The notes: a model not told the origin generated them from the letters alone. A DNA stretch of 64,000 bases from Allorhizobium sonneratiae (GCF_023700755.1 NZ_JAMKOJ010000007.1:205614-269613), one strand, 5' to 3'; positions 26,761 through 35,161 are shown, numbered from the stretch's first letter. Program-made: numbers and translations.

Positions 26761-28303
26761 CCAATCCTTCCTGTCGGCCGCTCACGTGGTGCTGGCCCTG
26801 CATGTCAGCCTGCAAACGTGGCGGAAATTCAACACCGTTCCTGTCATCACGGACTTTGCCGACACCGGACCCATCCGCAGGCAGGGTGATTTCCACAACG
26901 GTTCCTTCGCCGGGCCTGCTCTTCATGCACAAGGCGCCACCATGCAGGGCAACCAGCCCTTTGACCAGGGACAGGCCAAGACCGACACCGTCATAGCGGC
27001 GGCTGTAATCGGACTGAATCTGGACGAAGGGACGGCCAAGCTCGGCGACCTTCTCTTCAGCGATGCCGATACCGGTATCGCTGACCGAAATGACAATATG
27101 ATGAGCAGATCGTGACGCATCGATGGTGACAACACCACCGGCATCGGTGAATTTTATCGCGTTTCCAACAAGATTGATCAGGATCTGGCGAACAGCGCGC
27201 GGATCGGCAGACAGTTCGCCAACATCGCGGGCAATGCGGCTGGTCAGGGCGAGCCCTTTTTCCCGCGCCTGAAGACCGAGCATTTTTTCGCAATCCTGCA
27301 CGACATCGGCAACGGCAAAGGGTTCGACGATCAGTTCGTAACGCCCCGCCTCGATCCGGCTCATATCAAGCATGGTGTTGACCACCGACAGCAGATGACC
27401 GCCCGATTGACGGATCAGCCGGACGTATTCGCGATGCCGCTCATCCTCAAGTCGGCCAAGATAGTCGCCCATCAGAATGTCGGAGAAACCGAGAATGGCG
27501 TTCAAGGGTGTGCGCAGTTCATGGCTGACGGCAGCGAGGAAGCGGGTCTTGGCTTCATGGGCCTCCTGCAACTCCTCGCTCAGCGTATCGACGCGCTCGG
27601 CCAACGCCTGTTCACGGGTTGCATCGAGCATCTGTACGAAGATCCCGTTCATACCGTGCTGGCCGACAGTGCAGGTGGTCATGTCGAGAGCGACGCTCAT
27701 CATCTGGCCGTTGGCCGGATCCGGCATGGCCAGACGCAATACCAGTCTTGTGCGGCTCTCGCCCATGCGCAGGGCGTCGATGGCGCTGACAAAAGCAATG
27801 CGGTCAGTGACATGCACCTGATCGATGAAAGGCCGGCCCAGCGGCTCGCGCAGGCAACGCAGGAAATCGCTCATCTCGCGCCCGCCAATGCGCACCATGC
27901 GCGCCTGACTGTCCAGCAGAAAGGCAAGACCCGGCATCAGCGCCGAGCGGGCGGAAAACAGGTCCTCGCCTTCCACGGTCTGCATCGAGCGCCAGATATC
28001 CTGGTCAGGCAGGGTCTTGCGGCGCGCAAGCCAAAGAATGGGCGGAAGGGCCATAAGAAAGAAGGCGGCTGCGAGAGCGACACCCAGCGGCAGGGCAAGC
28101 GCAATGCTTTGCTCGATCGACAAGAGGGCCGGGATGATCAGAAGCAGCGCCAGGCTAAAGAGGGCCACGTGTCGGGCGGCAACAACCTCTGGCTGAGATG
28201 GCTTGCCCTCTCCGGCGACGCGCATGACCGCTGAGGCTATGGCAGCCTCAAAACCGGACCTGATCCGAACAGCGATTTGACCCAATACCTGCACGCTCAC
28301 CAT
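26732..28303 (-). CDS. Sensor histidine kinase, DivJ/PleC-like
   Basis: 523 residues. Two adjacent membrane helices (about 45-92), a PAS-like domain (about 115-235), a coiled linker, then HisKA with the phospho-acceptor His261 in FLAAVSHELRTPLNAILGFSDIL, and HATPase_c with N box INLVGNAIKFTDAGG, G1 VSDTGIGI and G2 GVGLGLSLVKGLVALHGG. The H box resembles the PdhS kinases (DivJ, PleC, PdhS1/2) that act on DivK in alphaproteobacteria. No receiver domain. The start at ATG 28303 has AGAGGA upstream at rather long spacing; 28378 is possible. Confidence 0.85.
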   Translation of the reverse strand: MVSVQVLGQIAVRIRSGFEAAIASAVMRVAGEGKPSQPEVVAARHVALFSLALLLIIPALLSIEQSIALALPLGVALAAAFFLMALPPILWLARRKTLPDQDIWRSMQTVEGEDLFSARSALMPGLAFLLDSQARMVRIGGREMSDFLRCLREPLGRPFIDQVHVTDRIAFVSAIDALRMGESRTRLVLRLAMPDPANGQMMSVALDMTTCTVGQHGMNGIFVQMLDATREQALAERVDTLSEELQEAHEAKTRFLAAVSHELRTPLNAILGFSDILMGDYLGRLEDERHREYVRLIRQSGGHLLSVVNTMLDMSRIEAGRYELIVEPFAVADVVQDCEKMLGLQAREKGLALTSRIARDVGELSADPRAVRQILINLVGNAIKFTDAGGVVTIDASRSAHHIVISVSDTGIGIAEEKVAELGRPFVQIQSDYSRRYDGVGLGLSLVKGLVALHGGALCMKSRPGEGTVVEITLPADGSGVGKVRDDRNGVEFPPRLQADMQGQHHVSGRQEGLDGSAKAKIA

Positions 28304-28439
28304 CCGCGAAGCGGTCCTCTCTAATGGGTTCACAATAGAGGTCGCTGCCTTAAGGAAAAGATAAAGGCATTTGCACAAAACCGCCGGAAAAAGACGTTTT
28401 CGCCCCGGAACGAGACAGGCGAACCATGCTTTGCAAAAT

Positions 28440-28447
28440 ATGGTTAA
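28440..28447 (-). promoter_or_regulatory. TTAACCAT, candidate CtrA half-site upstream of the histidine kinase
   Basis: ATGGTTAA on the plus strand, about 137 bp before the kinase start. Third intergenic copy of this octamer in the window. The surrounding region 28304-28749 (446 bp) holds no recognised gene; a small hairpin CATCCGG/CCGGATG (28688-28710) lies just before the DUF5330 gene. Confidence 0.35.
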
Positions 28448-28749
28448 TTGGACGTAAGCGACGGATTTTCCGTAATTTTCCAGTTATGTTAATCTTTGTG
28501 GCGGGCGCAGGTGCTGGAAATCCTGCAAAACCAGCTTCACAGCCACAATTATGCTTAACCCGTCAGGCTACAATTTGACGAAAATGCGGGTCAAATATCG
28601 AAAGATCGAATTTTATGTAAATTCTCAGAAAATACGATGAGCTTTTGCAAAGCGCCATTTGCATGCTCTGGCTATGATCGATCCAGACATCCGGAAATTG
28701 CAACCGGATGAGGCGGCAAAATTGTCGCATAACGAAACGAGTGGCGGCG

Positions 28750-29190
28750 ATGTGGTTTTTGATCAAAGGCGCGTTCTGGTTTACCCTGGTTCTGGTTCTT
28801 CTGTCGTTTCTCGGCGGCGGCAAGGACGCCAATACGGCTCAGGAGGCCAAATTCGACCCGCAAACGGCCATTGCCGCGGCAAGTGGCCTCTATGATTATC
28901 TTGGCGGGCTGTGTCAGCAAAAGCCGGATGTCTGTGTGAAGGGAGCCGAAACCCTGAGCGCCATCGGCCAGCGCGCCAGCGAAGGCGCCAAGGTGGCTTA
29001 TGAAATTCTTAACCGCCAGTTCGGCGACAAGCCTGTCCAGACAAAACAGCAGGCAGGGCAGGCGGCAGGTGCTGTCGATGCCGCTTCCGATGCGCATCAG
29101 ACGGCAGGGTCCGACCCTTTGGTGACGGCAAGCGTGCGCGAACCCTTGCGGATTTCGGTTCCGATCCCCCGGCCGAAGCCGGAAGGCTGA
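28750..29190 (+). CDS. DUF5330 domain-containing protein
   Basis: 146 residues starting MWFLIKGAFWFTLVLVLLSFLGGG, a single membrane anchor, then a conserved soluble stretch (FDPQTAIAAASGLYDYLGGLCQQKPDVCVKGAETLSAIGQRASEGAKVAYEI) and a Pro/Ala tail. It matches the rhizobial DUF5330 family as I recall it. Function unknown. Starting at 28750 places the hydrophobic anchor at the N-terminus. It is followed by a 207-bp gap before sufE with a small CGGTTTT/AAAACCG hairpin near 29262-29279. Confidence 0.78.
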   Translation: MWFLIKGAFWFTLVLVLLSFLGGGKDANTAQEAKFDPQTAIAAASGLYDYLGGLCQQKPDVCVKGAETLSAIGQRASEGAKVAYEILNRQFGDKPVQTKQQAGQAAGAVDAASDAHQTAGSDPLVTASVREPLRISVPIPRPKPEG

Positions 29191-29397
29191 TCACGTCTTC
29201 CTGGTCCTCCGGCCTGCGTTTTCTGTCAGAACACGGAATGGCACCAGGCTTTCGCCCCGCGGTTTTTGCGAAAACCGGATTCCCCTTTCCCGACCGAGGC
29301 TCTATATGGAAGCGTGGATCGCCTTTCCACCGGACAGGCTTGTTGTGTGACAGGGCCTGTCCATGATCTTGTGAATGAACGGAAGCCTTTGGACGCC

Positions 29398-29817
29398 ATG
29401 ACCCCCATCGACCAGATTATCGACGATTTCGCCTTTCTCGACGACTGGGAGGATCGCTATCGCTATGTGATCGAACTGGGAAAGGCGCTGCCCGACTTGC
29501 CGGAGGACAAGCGCACCGGGGAGAACAAGGTCCGCGGCTGTGCCAGTCAGGTCTGGCTGGTGGTTCATCCCGGTGACGGGCCGGATCCCGTCTTGACCCT
29601 TGAAGGCGATTCGGATGCCCATATCGTGCGGGGGCTGGTGGCCATCGTGCTGTCGGCCTATAGCGGTCGAAAAGCCTCCGAGATTGCTGATTATGATGCT
29701 CTGGCGCTGTTCGGCAGGCTGGGGCTGATCGAGCATCTGTCTGCCCAGCGCGCCAATGGCCTGCGGTCCATGGTGGATCGGATCCGCAGCGAGGCGCGGA
29801 CCCGGCTTTCCTCCTGA
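29398..29817 (+). CDS. sufE: SufE-type cysteine desulfuration protein
   Basis: 139 residues; accepts sulfane sulfur from SufS for Fe-S cluster assembly. The active-site Cys is in GENKVRGCASQVWLV, preceded by DWEDRYRYVIELGKALP and followed by HIVRGLVAIVLSAYSGR, all typical of SufE. Start at ATG 29398 gives the standard length. It is convergent with macB (4 bp apart), so not part of a suf operon. Confidence 0.93.
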   Translation: MTPIDQIIDDFAFLDDWEDRYRYVIELGKALPDLPEDKRTGENKVRGCASQVWLVVHPGDGPDPVLTLEGDSDAHIVRGLVAIVLSAYSGRKASEIADYDALALFGRLGLIEHLSAQRANGLRSMVDRIRSEARTRLSS

Positions 29818-29821
29818 TGCT

Positions 29822-31771
29822 TCAGTCGGTGGTCAGCGCAGCCACGGGATCGAGACGCGAGGCATTACGTGCCGGCATGAAACCGAAGACAAGGCCGATC
29901 AGGCAGGAGCAGGTAAAGGCCAGCACCATCGAGCTTGTGGAATAGACAAGGCTGATCTGCTTGACGAACAGGCTGAAGGTGAAGCCCATCGACAGGGCAA
30001 AGCCGATGCCGAGACTGCCGCCGATCAGGCAGACCAGCACGGCCTCGATCAGGAATTGCTGCAAAATATCCTGACGCCGCGCGCCGACCGCCATGCGCAC
30101 ACCGATCTCGCTCACCCGCTCGGACACCGATACCAGCATAATGTTCATGACGCCGATACCGCCGACAATCAGCGAGATGACGGCAATGGCGGCAACCAGC
30201 AGGGTCAATGTCTGGGCGGTCGCGATGATGGTCTTGCGGATGTCGTCGGTGTTGAGGATGAAGAAATCCTTCTCCCCATGCCGCTTGGTCAAAAAGCGGG
30301 TGACGGCGGCTTCGGCGGTCGAGCTGTCGATGCCATCGGCCACGCGCACCGTCACACTGCGCAGCGACATGTCACCTAGAAACCGGGCCTGCACGCTGGT
30401 ATAGGGCAGATAGGCCGACAGGTTCGAGCTGGAGCCGAAACCGCCCTGCTGCGATTCGATCACACCGATGATGCGCACCGGAACCGTGTTGAGAAACACC
30501 GTCTTGCCAATCGCATTGCTATAGGGCTTGCCAAACAGGGTGGAGGCGGCATTGTCGTCGATCACCGCTTCCTGGCTCATTGAGGTGACGCCTTCCGCAT
30601 TGAAAAACCGCCCGGCCAGTAATTTCGATCCCTTGGCATCGAAATATTGTGACCCGACACCGTTGATCAGCGCGTTGGCGACAGTGGAGCCTGAGCGCAC
30701 CGTACCAGAGGTGGAGACTGTAGGCGTGGCCGCCGCCACATAAGGCAGCCGGGCCAGCGCCTCGGCATCGGCAACCTTCAGCGTGGTGATCTTGGCGGAG
30801 CGCACATCGCCAAACCCTTTGCCGGGGAAGATTTCCAGCGTGTTGGTGCCGAGACTGTTGATATTGGACAGCACTTTCTGCTGGGTGCCATTGCCCAGCG
30901 CCACGACGCTGACCACCGAAGCAATGCCGATGATGATGCCGAGCATGGTCAGGAATGTTCGCAGCCGGTGCGACATCAACGCCTTGAGCGCCATGGTGAA
31001 GGCTTCGCTCAACCGGCCAAGCCAGGCAAAACGCTGGCTGGCGTCTGGGGAGGATATGTCTGTGCCGCGCTTTTCCGGTTGTGGTTGTTTTTCCTGGCGG
31101 CGATCAGCGATGATGTTTCCGTCGGCGATCTCGATGATCCGTTCGGCACGGGCGGCGACATTGGCGTCATGGGTGACGATGATGATCGTCTTGCCCTCGC
31201 CATGCAGCTCATCGAGAATGCGCAGCACTTCCTCGCCGCTGTTCTTGTCGAGCGCGCCGGTCGGCTCATCAGCAAGGATGACCTCGCCGCCATTCATCAG
31301 GGCGCGGGCAATCGAGACGCGCTGCTGCTGACCGCCGGACAATTGTCCGGGGCGGTGGCCAAGCCGTTCGCCCATGCCCAGCCGTTCCAGGATCGCCCGG
31401 GCACGCTCTCGACGTCGTTGCGAAGGGGTGCCGGCATAGATGGCGGGCATTTCGACATTGCCGAGCGCTGTCAGATCGCCAAGCAGATGATAGCGCTGGA
31501 AGATGAAGCCGAAATGCTCGCGCCGCAAGGCCGACAGCGCATCGCTGTCCAGCTGGTCTGTGCGCTGGCCACCGATTTCATACACGCCTTCGCTTGGCCG
31601 GTCGAGCAGGCCGAGAATGTTCATCAGGGTCGATTTGCCCGAGCCGGACGGGCCGATAATCGAAACCATCTCCCCCTTTTCAATGGCGAGATCGACCTGT
31701 TTGAGCACGGCGATCTCCTCATCGCCGGACAGATAGCGCCGCGTGACCTTGGAGAGTTTGATGATTGCCAT
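29822..31771 (-). CDS. macB: MacB-type ABC transporter, fused ATPase-permease
   Basis: 649 residues. N-terminal ATPase with Walker A GPSGSGKST, signature LSGGQQQRVSIARA and Walker B VILADEPTGALD; then a first membrane helix (FLTMLGIIIGIASVVSVVAL), a large periplasmic MacB_PCD domain, and three C-terminal helices with the FtsX fold. Mechanotransmission transporters of this type drive tripartite efflux of macrolides, peptides or protein substrates without moving them through the membrane helices. Follows macA by 3 bp; an outer-membrane partner is not encoded here. Confidence 0.93.
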   Translation of the reverse strand: MAIIKLSKVTRRYLSGDEEIAVLKQVDLAIEKGEMVSIIGPSGSGKSTLMNILGLLDRPSEGVYEIGGQRTDQLDSDALSALRREHFGFIFQRYHLLGDLTALGNVEMPAIYAGTPSQRRRERARAILERLGMGERLGHRPGQLSGGQQQRVSIARALMNGGEVILADEPTGALDKNSGEEVLRILDELHGEGKTIIIVTHDANVAARAERIIEIADGNIIADRRQEKQPQPEKRGTDISSPDASQRFAWLGRLSEAFTMALKALMSHRLRTFLTMLGIIIGIASVVSVVALGNGTQQKVLSNINSLGTNTLEIFPGKGFGDVRSAKITTLKVADAEALARLPYVAAATPTVSTSGTVRSGSTVANALINGVGSQYFDAKGSKLLAGRFFNAEGVTSMSQEAVIDDNAASTLFGKPYSNAIGKTVFLNTVPVRIIGVIESQQGGFGSSSNLSAYLPYTSVQARFLGDMSLRSVTVRVADGIDSSTAEAAVTRFLTKRHGEKDFFILNTDDIRKTIIATAQTLTLLVAAIAVISLIVGGIGVMNIMLVSVSERVSEIGVRMAVGARRQDILQQFLIEAVLVCLIGGSLGIGFALSMGFTFSLFVKQISLVYSTSSMVLAFTCSCLIGLVFGFMPARNASRLDPVAALTTD

Positions 31772-31774
31772 GGC

Positions 31775-32992
31775 TTACATTCCCGGTGGCGGCGGCATGG
31801 ATGAACGGCTGCTGCTCGTTTCGGTGACAGCCGTTCCGATCACCACCTTCTCGCCCTCTGCAAGACCGGATTTGATCTCGGCATTAATGCCATCATTCAG
31901 GCCAATTTCGACAGTGCGGCGGCTGATATGGCCGTCTTTGCCAATGACGCTGATCTCGGCCTTGCCGTTCTTGCCGCTCATGGACAGCGCCGAGGAGGGC
32001 ACGGTCAGCACGTTTTTCGCTTCACCGAGAATGATATGGACTTCCGCCGTCATATAGGTCCTGAAGCGACCGGTCGGGTTATCGACGGTCAGGATGCCGT
32101 TGTAATAGATCGCCGAGCTGCTGGAACTGCTCGAGCTACTGGAACTGCTGCTGGAGGATGAGGAAGAGGTGACGCTGCTGTCGCTGGTGATCGATTCCGG
32201 TGCCGGTTCGATCGATTGCAATACGGTATTGTAACGGGTGGCGGGATCGCCGAGCAGGGTGAAATAGGCCTTTTGTCCCGGTTTGACATGCAGAATATCG
32301 GCTTCGGAGATTTCAGCACGGATCACCATCCGGTCCAACTGGCCGAGAATAACGATGGTGGGCGCTGTCTGGGCGGCATTGACGGTCTGGCCCTGCTGGT
32401 TGACGACAGCAAGCACTGTGCCGTCCATGGGCGCCGTGATGCGGGTATAGGCCAGGTTGACCTGCGCGGTTGCCACCGCCACCTCAGCTTCGTCAATCTG
32501 GGCGTTGAGCGAATCGATTGCGGCCTTGTCCTTGTCTCGGGTGGCTTGGTCGCTTTCGAGATCGGACTGTGTGCCGGAATTGCCGGCAACAAGTCTTTTC
32601 TGTCGCGCAAGAGTTAGTTCCGCATTGATCAGCGTGGCTTCGGCCTCAACCTTCTGCGCTTTGTAATCAGCAAGAGATGCTTCGGATGTCTTGAGGCTGT
32701 TCTGCTGGGTGACGGAATCGATTTCGGCAACCAGATCGCCCTTCTTGATCGTATCGCCAACTTTGACATGCAGCGCCGTGATGCGACCGGAAACCTGCGC
32801 CCCCACTGCCACCAGCCGATAGGGCTTGAAAATGCCGTTTGCCAGCACCGTTTCTTCGATAGTGCCGCGCTTGACATCAGCCGTCAGCAAGCCATCGGTT
32901 CCATTGCCGTTTTTTTTCAGCGCGGCATAAAGGCTGACGGCGCCCGCCATGGCAACGCAAAAAACGATGATGATCCAAGCTCGCCGCTTCAC
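31775..32992 (-). CDS. macA: MacA-type periplasmic adaptor protein with poly-serine insert
   Basis: 405 residues. N-terminal membrane anchor (RAWIIIVFCVAMAGAVSLYAAL), then a lipoyl half-motif (VGAQVSGRITALHVKVGDTIKKGDLVAEID), a long helical hairpin (about 90-170), the second lipoyl half (ITAPMDGTVLAVVNQQGQTV), beta-barrel and membrane-proximal domains. Between the beta-barrel strands is an unusual run of 18 consecutive serines (codons at 32115-32168), preceded by a short Ser/Asp/Thr segment. Partner of MacB; the operon is divergent from a TetR gene. Confidence 0.92.
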   Translation of the reverse strand: MKRRAWIIIVFCVAMAGAVSLYAALKKNGNGTDGLLTADVKRGTIEETVLANGIFKPYRLVAVGAQVSGRITALHVKVGDTIKKGDLVAEIDSVTQQNSLKTSEASLADYKAQKVEAEATLINAELTLARQKRLVAGNSGTQSDLESDQATRDKDKAAIDSLNAQIDEAEVAVATAQVNLAYTRITAPMDGTVLAVVNQQGQTVNAAQTAPTIVILGQLDRMVIRAEISEADILHVKPGQKAYFTLLGDPATRYNTVLQSIEPAPESITSDSSVTSSSSSSSSSSSSSSSSSSAIYYNGILTVDNPTGRFRTYMTAEVHIILGEAKNVLTVPSSALSMSGKNGKAEISVIGKDGHISRRTVEIGLNDGINAEIKSGLAEGEKVVIGTAVTETSSSRSSMPPPPGM

Positions 32993-33072
32993 GATGTTCC
33001 ATTTCCGGCGGCCTGTCCGCCATGCCTGTTCTGCGGTTTTACGGCAGATGCTCTGGACTGCTTTGATATTTT

Positions 33073-33092
33073 AAGTACCATGACGTACCGAT
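33073..33092. promoter_or_regulatory. Candidate TetR operator between macAB and tetR
   Basis: Two GTACC repeats 10 bp apart (33075-33079 and 33085-33089), also readable as GTAC-N6-GTAC, in the 136-bp divergent region. Position suits autoregulation and control of macAB; symmetry is only partial. Confidence 0.3.
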
Positions 33093-33128
33093 AAATCTTT
33101 CACCTTTTGCATGTCAACCGGAGCTAGC

Positions 33129-33785
33129 ATGAATAAACGGCAAGAAAAGGTAAACACGCGCCGCGGGCGACCACCAAAGGATGAAAAGCGGCAACGTGAC
33201 GCAATTTTGTCAGCCAGTTATCAAGCCTTCAAGGCCAAGGGCTATGTTGCCACGACCACCGATGAAATTGCTGGCCTCTGCCATATTTCCAAGCAGACAC
33301 TCTATCGATATTTCCCCTCAAAGGAGACCCTGCTCGGGGCGGTGGTGGCCGAGCATCGGCATAAAATGCTGGCACTGCCGCGGCCAGAGCATGAGGATCT
33401 GCCTTTTACCAAGGTCTTGGAGATGATTTTTTTCATCGATCTGACTGCGGAAGAAGAGGAGGAGCGGCGGGCTTTTTTTCGCGCCATCCTGCGCGATATT
33501 CATGATCATCCCAGATTGCGGGATGTTTTTTTGCGTGAGGGGGCAGAACGATCACGCCATGAACTGGCCGATTGGCTGGACGGACAGGTTCGCCGAGGCG
33601 TGATCACGGTTGGCAATACTCTATCGCTTGCACGGATGCTGATGGACATTGCCTTTTCGCCCATGCCCTATCGTGACGGTGAAGAAGATCGTGTCTCTCA
33701 CCTCAGGCAATGTCTTGCGCTTGTCAGCCACAGCCTGACGCTGAGCAGGCCTCAACATCAGCTTCAGGCAAGTCAATGCAAGTAA
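33129..33785 (+). CDS. TetR/AcrR-family transcriptional regulator
   Basis: 218 residues. N-terminal helix-turn-helix: RDAILSASYQAFKAKGYVATTTDEIAGLCHISKQTLYRYFPSKETLLGAVV; the C-terminal part resembles the TetR_C_7/AefR-like ligand domain (FRAILRDIHDHPRLRDVFLREGAERSRHELADWL). Likely represses macAB and itself, given the divergent arrangement. ATG 33129 follows GGAGCTAG; the ATG 18 bp upstream lacks a ribosome-binding site. Confidence 0.9.
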   Translation: MNKRQEKVNTRRGRPPKDEKRQRDAILSASYQAFKAKGYVATTTDEIAGLCHISKQTLYRYFPSKETLLGAVVAEHRHKMLALPRPEHEDLPFTKVLEMIFFIDLTAEEEEERRAFFRAILRDIHDHPRLRDVFLREGAERSRHELADWLDGQVRRGVITVGNTLSLARMLMDIAFSPMPYRDGEEDRVSHLRQCLALVSHSLTLSRPQHQLQASQCK

Positions 33786-33864
33786 TTCGGAATGGCGGAA
33801 CGCCGTTTGGGGACGGAACGGGATGCGGCGAAACTGAGGCACGGCCAGAACCGGAGAGAGGCCA

Positions 33865-34788
33865 ATGCAGATTTCAGGGACAAGCAATTCCCTTTTTTCC
33901 TATGCGAATGTGAAGAAACAGACGAGCACCAGCGATACAGATAGTGATTCATCACTCTTCGATAGTCTCTCTAAGGGCAAGAACAGTTCCGGCTCGGGCG
34001 ACAGCCTTCTGGACGCACTATCATCGGACGATTCGAGCAGTGCGTCGGGTTCCGATACGGACGATACCACATCAACCGATGCTGGCGCTCAATTCCAGCA
34101 ATGGCTGTCGCAATTGATGAGCCTTAGCCAGTCGTCAGCAACGGCTGATGGTACCGATAGCACATCGACCGGCAGTGACAGCGCCTGCACGACCACGGCA
34201 ACGGCTGCAAACGGTCAAATGCCGCCATCACCACCTGGTCCGCCGCCCGCCGATGCCGATAGCGACAGTGTGACGTCGACCGCTTCGTCCAGCAGTTCGA
34301 CAACGACCGGCTCGACGAGCGATTCTTCCGACAGTTCTTCCGACGAAGATCTGGCGTCCTGGCTCTCCGCGTTGACCGGAGCCTCCCAGTCCACGACGTC
34401 CACCAGTCAGACGGGTGATGACGACGACACGACTGGCGACAGCCTGGCCATGCTCGGCACGGGCGGTCGGATGCCGCCGCCGCTCGGACCACCGCCATCG
34501 GATGCCGCAAGCGCGACGTCTGACGACAGCACGTCGTCCACGGCATCGACCAGCGCAACTGGAAGTTCGACGTCGTCCGCATCAACGTCGTCTACGTCGA
34601 GCGACAGCAGTTCCGGCACCTCCACGTCGTCCGGCACCAGCAGCACGTCCTCGAGTTCAGACAGCAGCAATACCGGCAATATTGAAGAGGAGTTGCTGGA
34701 AAAGCTGGAAGCATCGATCAGTAGCGGTCTCTCCTATGGCAGCGATGTGCTGAACCAGCTGAGCCTGCCTGGTGATGCGACGGTTTGA
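33865..34788 (+). CDS. Ser/Thr/Asp-rich low-complexity protein
   Basis: 307 residues, not assignable to a known family. The first 20 residues (MQISGTSNSLFSYANVKKQ) and last 45 (EEELLEKLEASISSGLSYGSDVLNQLSLPGDATV) are ordinary; the centre is dominated by Ser, Thr and Asp. It has two diverged internal repeats, each with a WLS-containing helix-like segment (FQQWLSQLMSLSQSS; LASWLSALTGASQSTT), then Pro-rich GQMPPSPPGPPPADA or GRMPPPLGPPPSDA and a Ser/Thr tract. No signal peptide or membrane helix; very acidic. Possibly secreted or surface exposed, but the export route is unknown. A candidate ribosome-binding site (GGAGAGAGG) precedes the ATG. Confidence 0.7.
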   Translation: MQISGTSNSLFSYANVKKQTSTSDTDSDSSLFDSLSKGKNSSGSGDSLLDALSSDDSSSASGSDTDDTTSTDAGAQFQQWLSQLMSLSQSSATADGTDSTSTGSDSACTTTATAANGQMPPSPPGPPPADADSDSVTSTASSSSSTTTGSTSDSSDSSSDEDLASWLSALTGASQSTTSTSQTGDDDDTTGDSLAMLGTGGRMPPPLGPPPSDAASATSDDSTSSTASTSATGSSTSSASTSSTSSDSSSGTSTSSGTSSTSSSSDSSNTGNIEEELLEKLEASISSGLSYGSDVLNQLSLPGDATV

Positions 34789-34839
34789 TCCGTCTGTGAC
34801 AATGGTCATCTTCAGATTTAAAATATTACATCATCTTAT

Positions 34840-34858
34840 GTACGTTTATTAAACGTAC
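34840..34858. promoter_or_regulatory. Perfect palindrome GTACGTTT-ATT-AAACGTAC
   Basis: 8-bp arms with a 3-bp centre, 52 bp after the Ser-rich gene and upstream of a possible small-RNA locus. AT-rich with no T run, so an operator is more likely than a terminator. Confidence 0.35.
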
Positions 34859-34861
34859 GAC

Positions 34862-35017
34862 GCTATAAACGGTCCGGTGTTATTGGCCTGACGGTTTCCG
34901 GATTGTGCAATGCCACTTTGACGACGACCCTGCGGGTATTTTGCCCGTTTGCTTGCATTTCGCGCTTCGATTTCCAGTCGAAGATTTTCTGGCCGGCTTT
35001 CAGCCGGCCTTTTTTTT
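34862..35017 (+). ncRNA. Candidate small RNA ending in a strong terminator
   Basis: No convincing protein frame lies between 34789 and 35161. The plus strand shows a weak CGGG/CCCG hairpin (34932-34947), a CTTCGA/TCGAAG hairpin (34965-34983) and a strong terminator (34991-35017). A terminator 200 bp from the nearest upstream stop, with structured sequence before it, suggests a separate short transcript. The 5' end is a guess and no consensus promoter was identified; it could instead be a long 3' UTR of the Ser-rich gene. Confidence 0.35.
34991..35017 (+). terminator. Strong Rho-independent terminator
   Basis: GGCCGGC-TTTCA-GCCGGCC followed by eight T. Serves the Ser-rich gene, or a separate small RNA. 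Confidence 0.85.
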
Positions 35018-35161
35018 GCCTGCTGGTGAGCATCGTTCCAAACTTTTGTGAACAGGTTGCAAAATCGGGGCAGCCGGTTGCCAGCCTGGCGTCGCACGCC
35101 TATGTGTGGGCCAGAAATCTTTCCAGTGTTCGGATCGATCAATCCGTTCAGGGTGCTGAGC

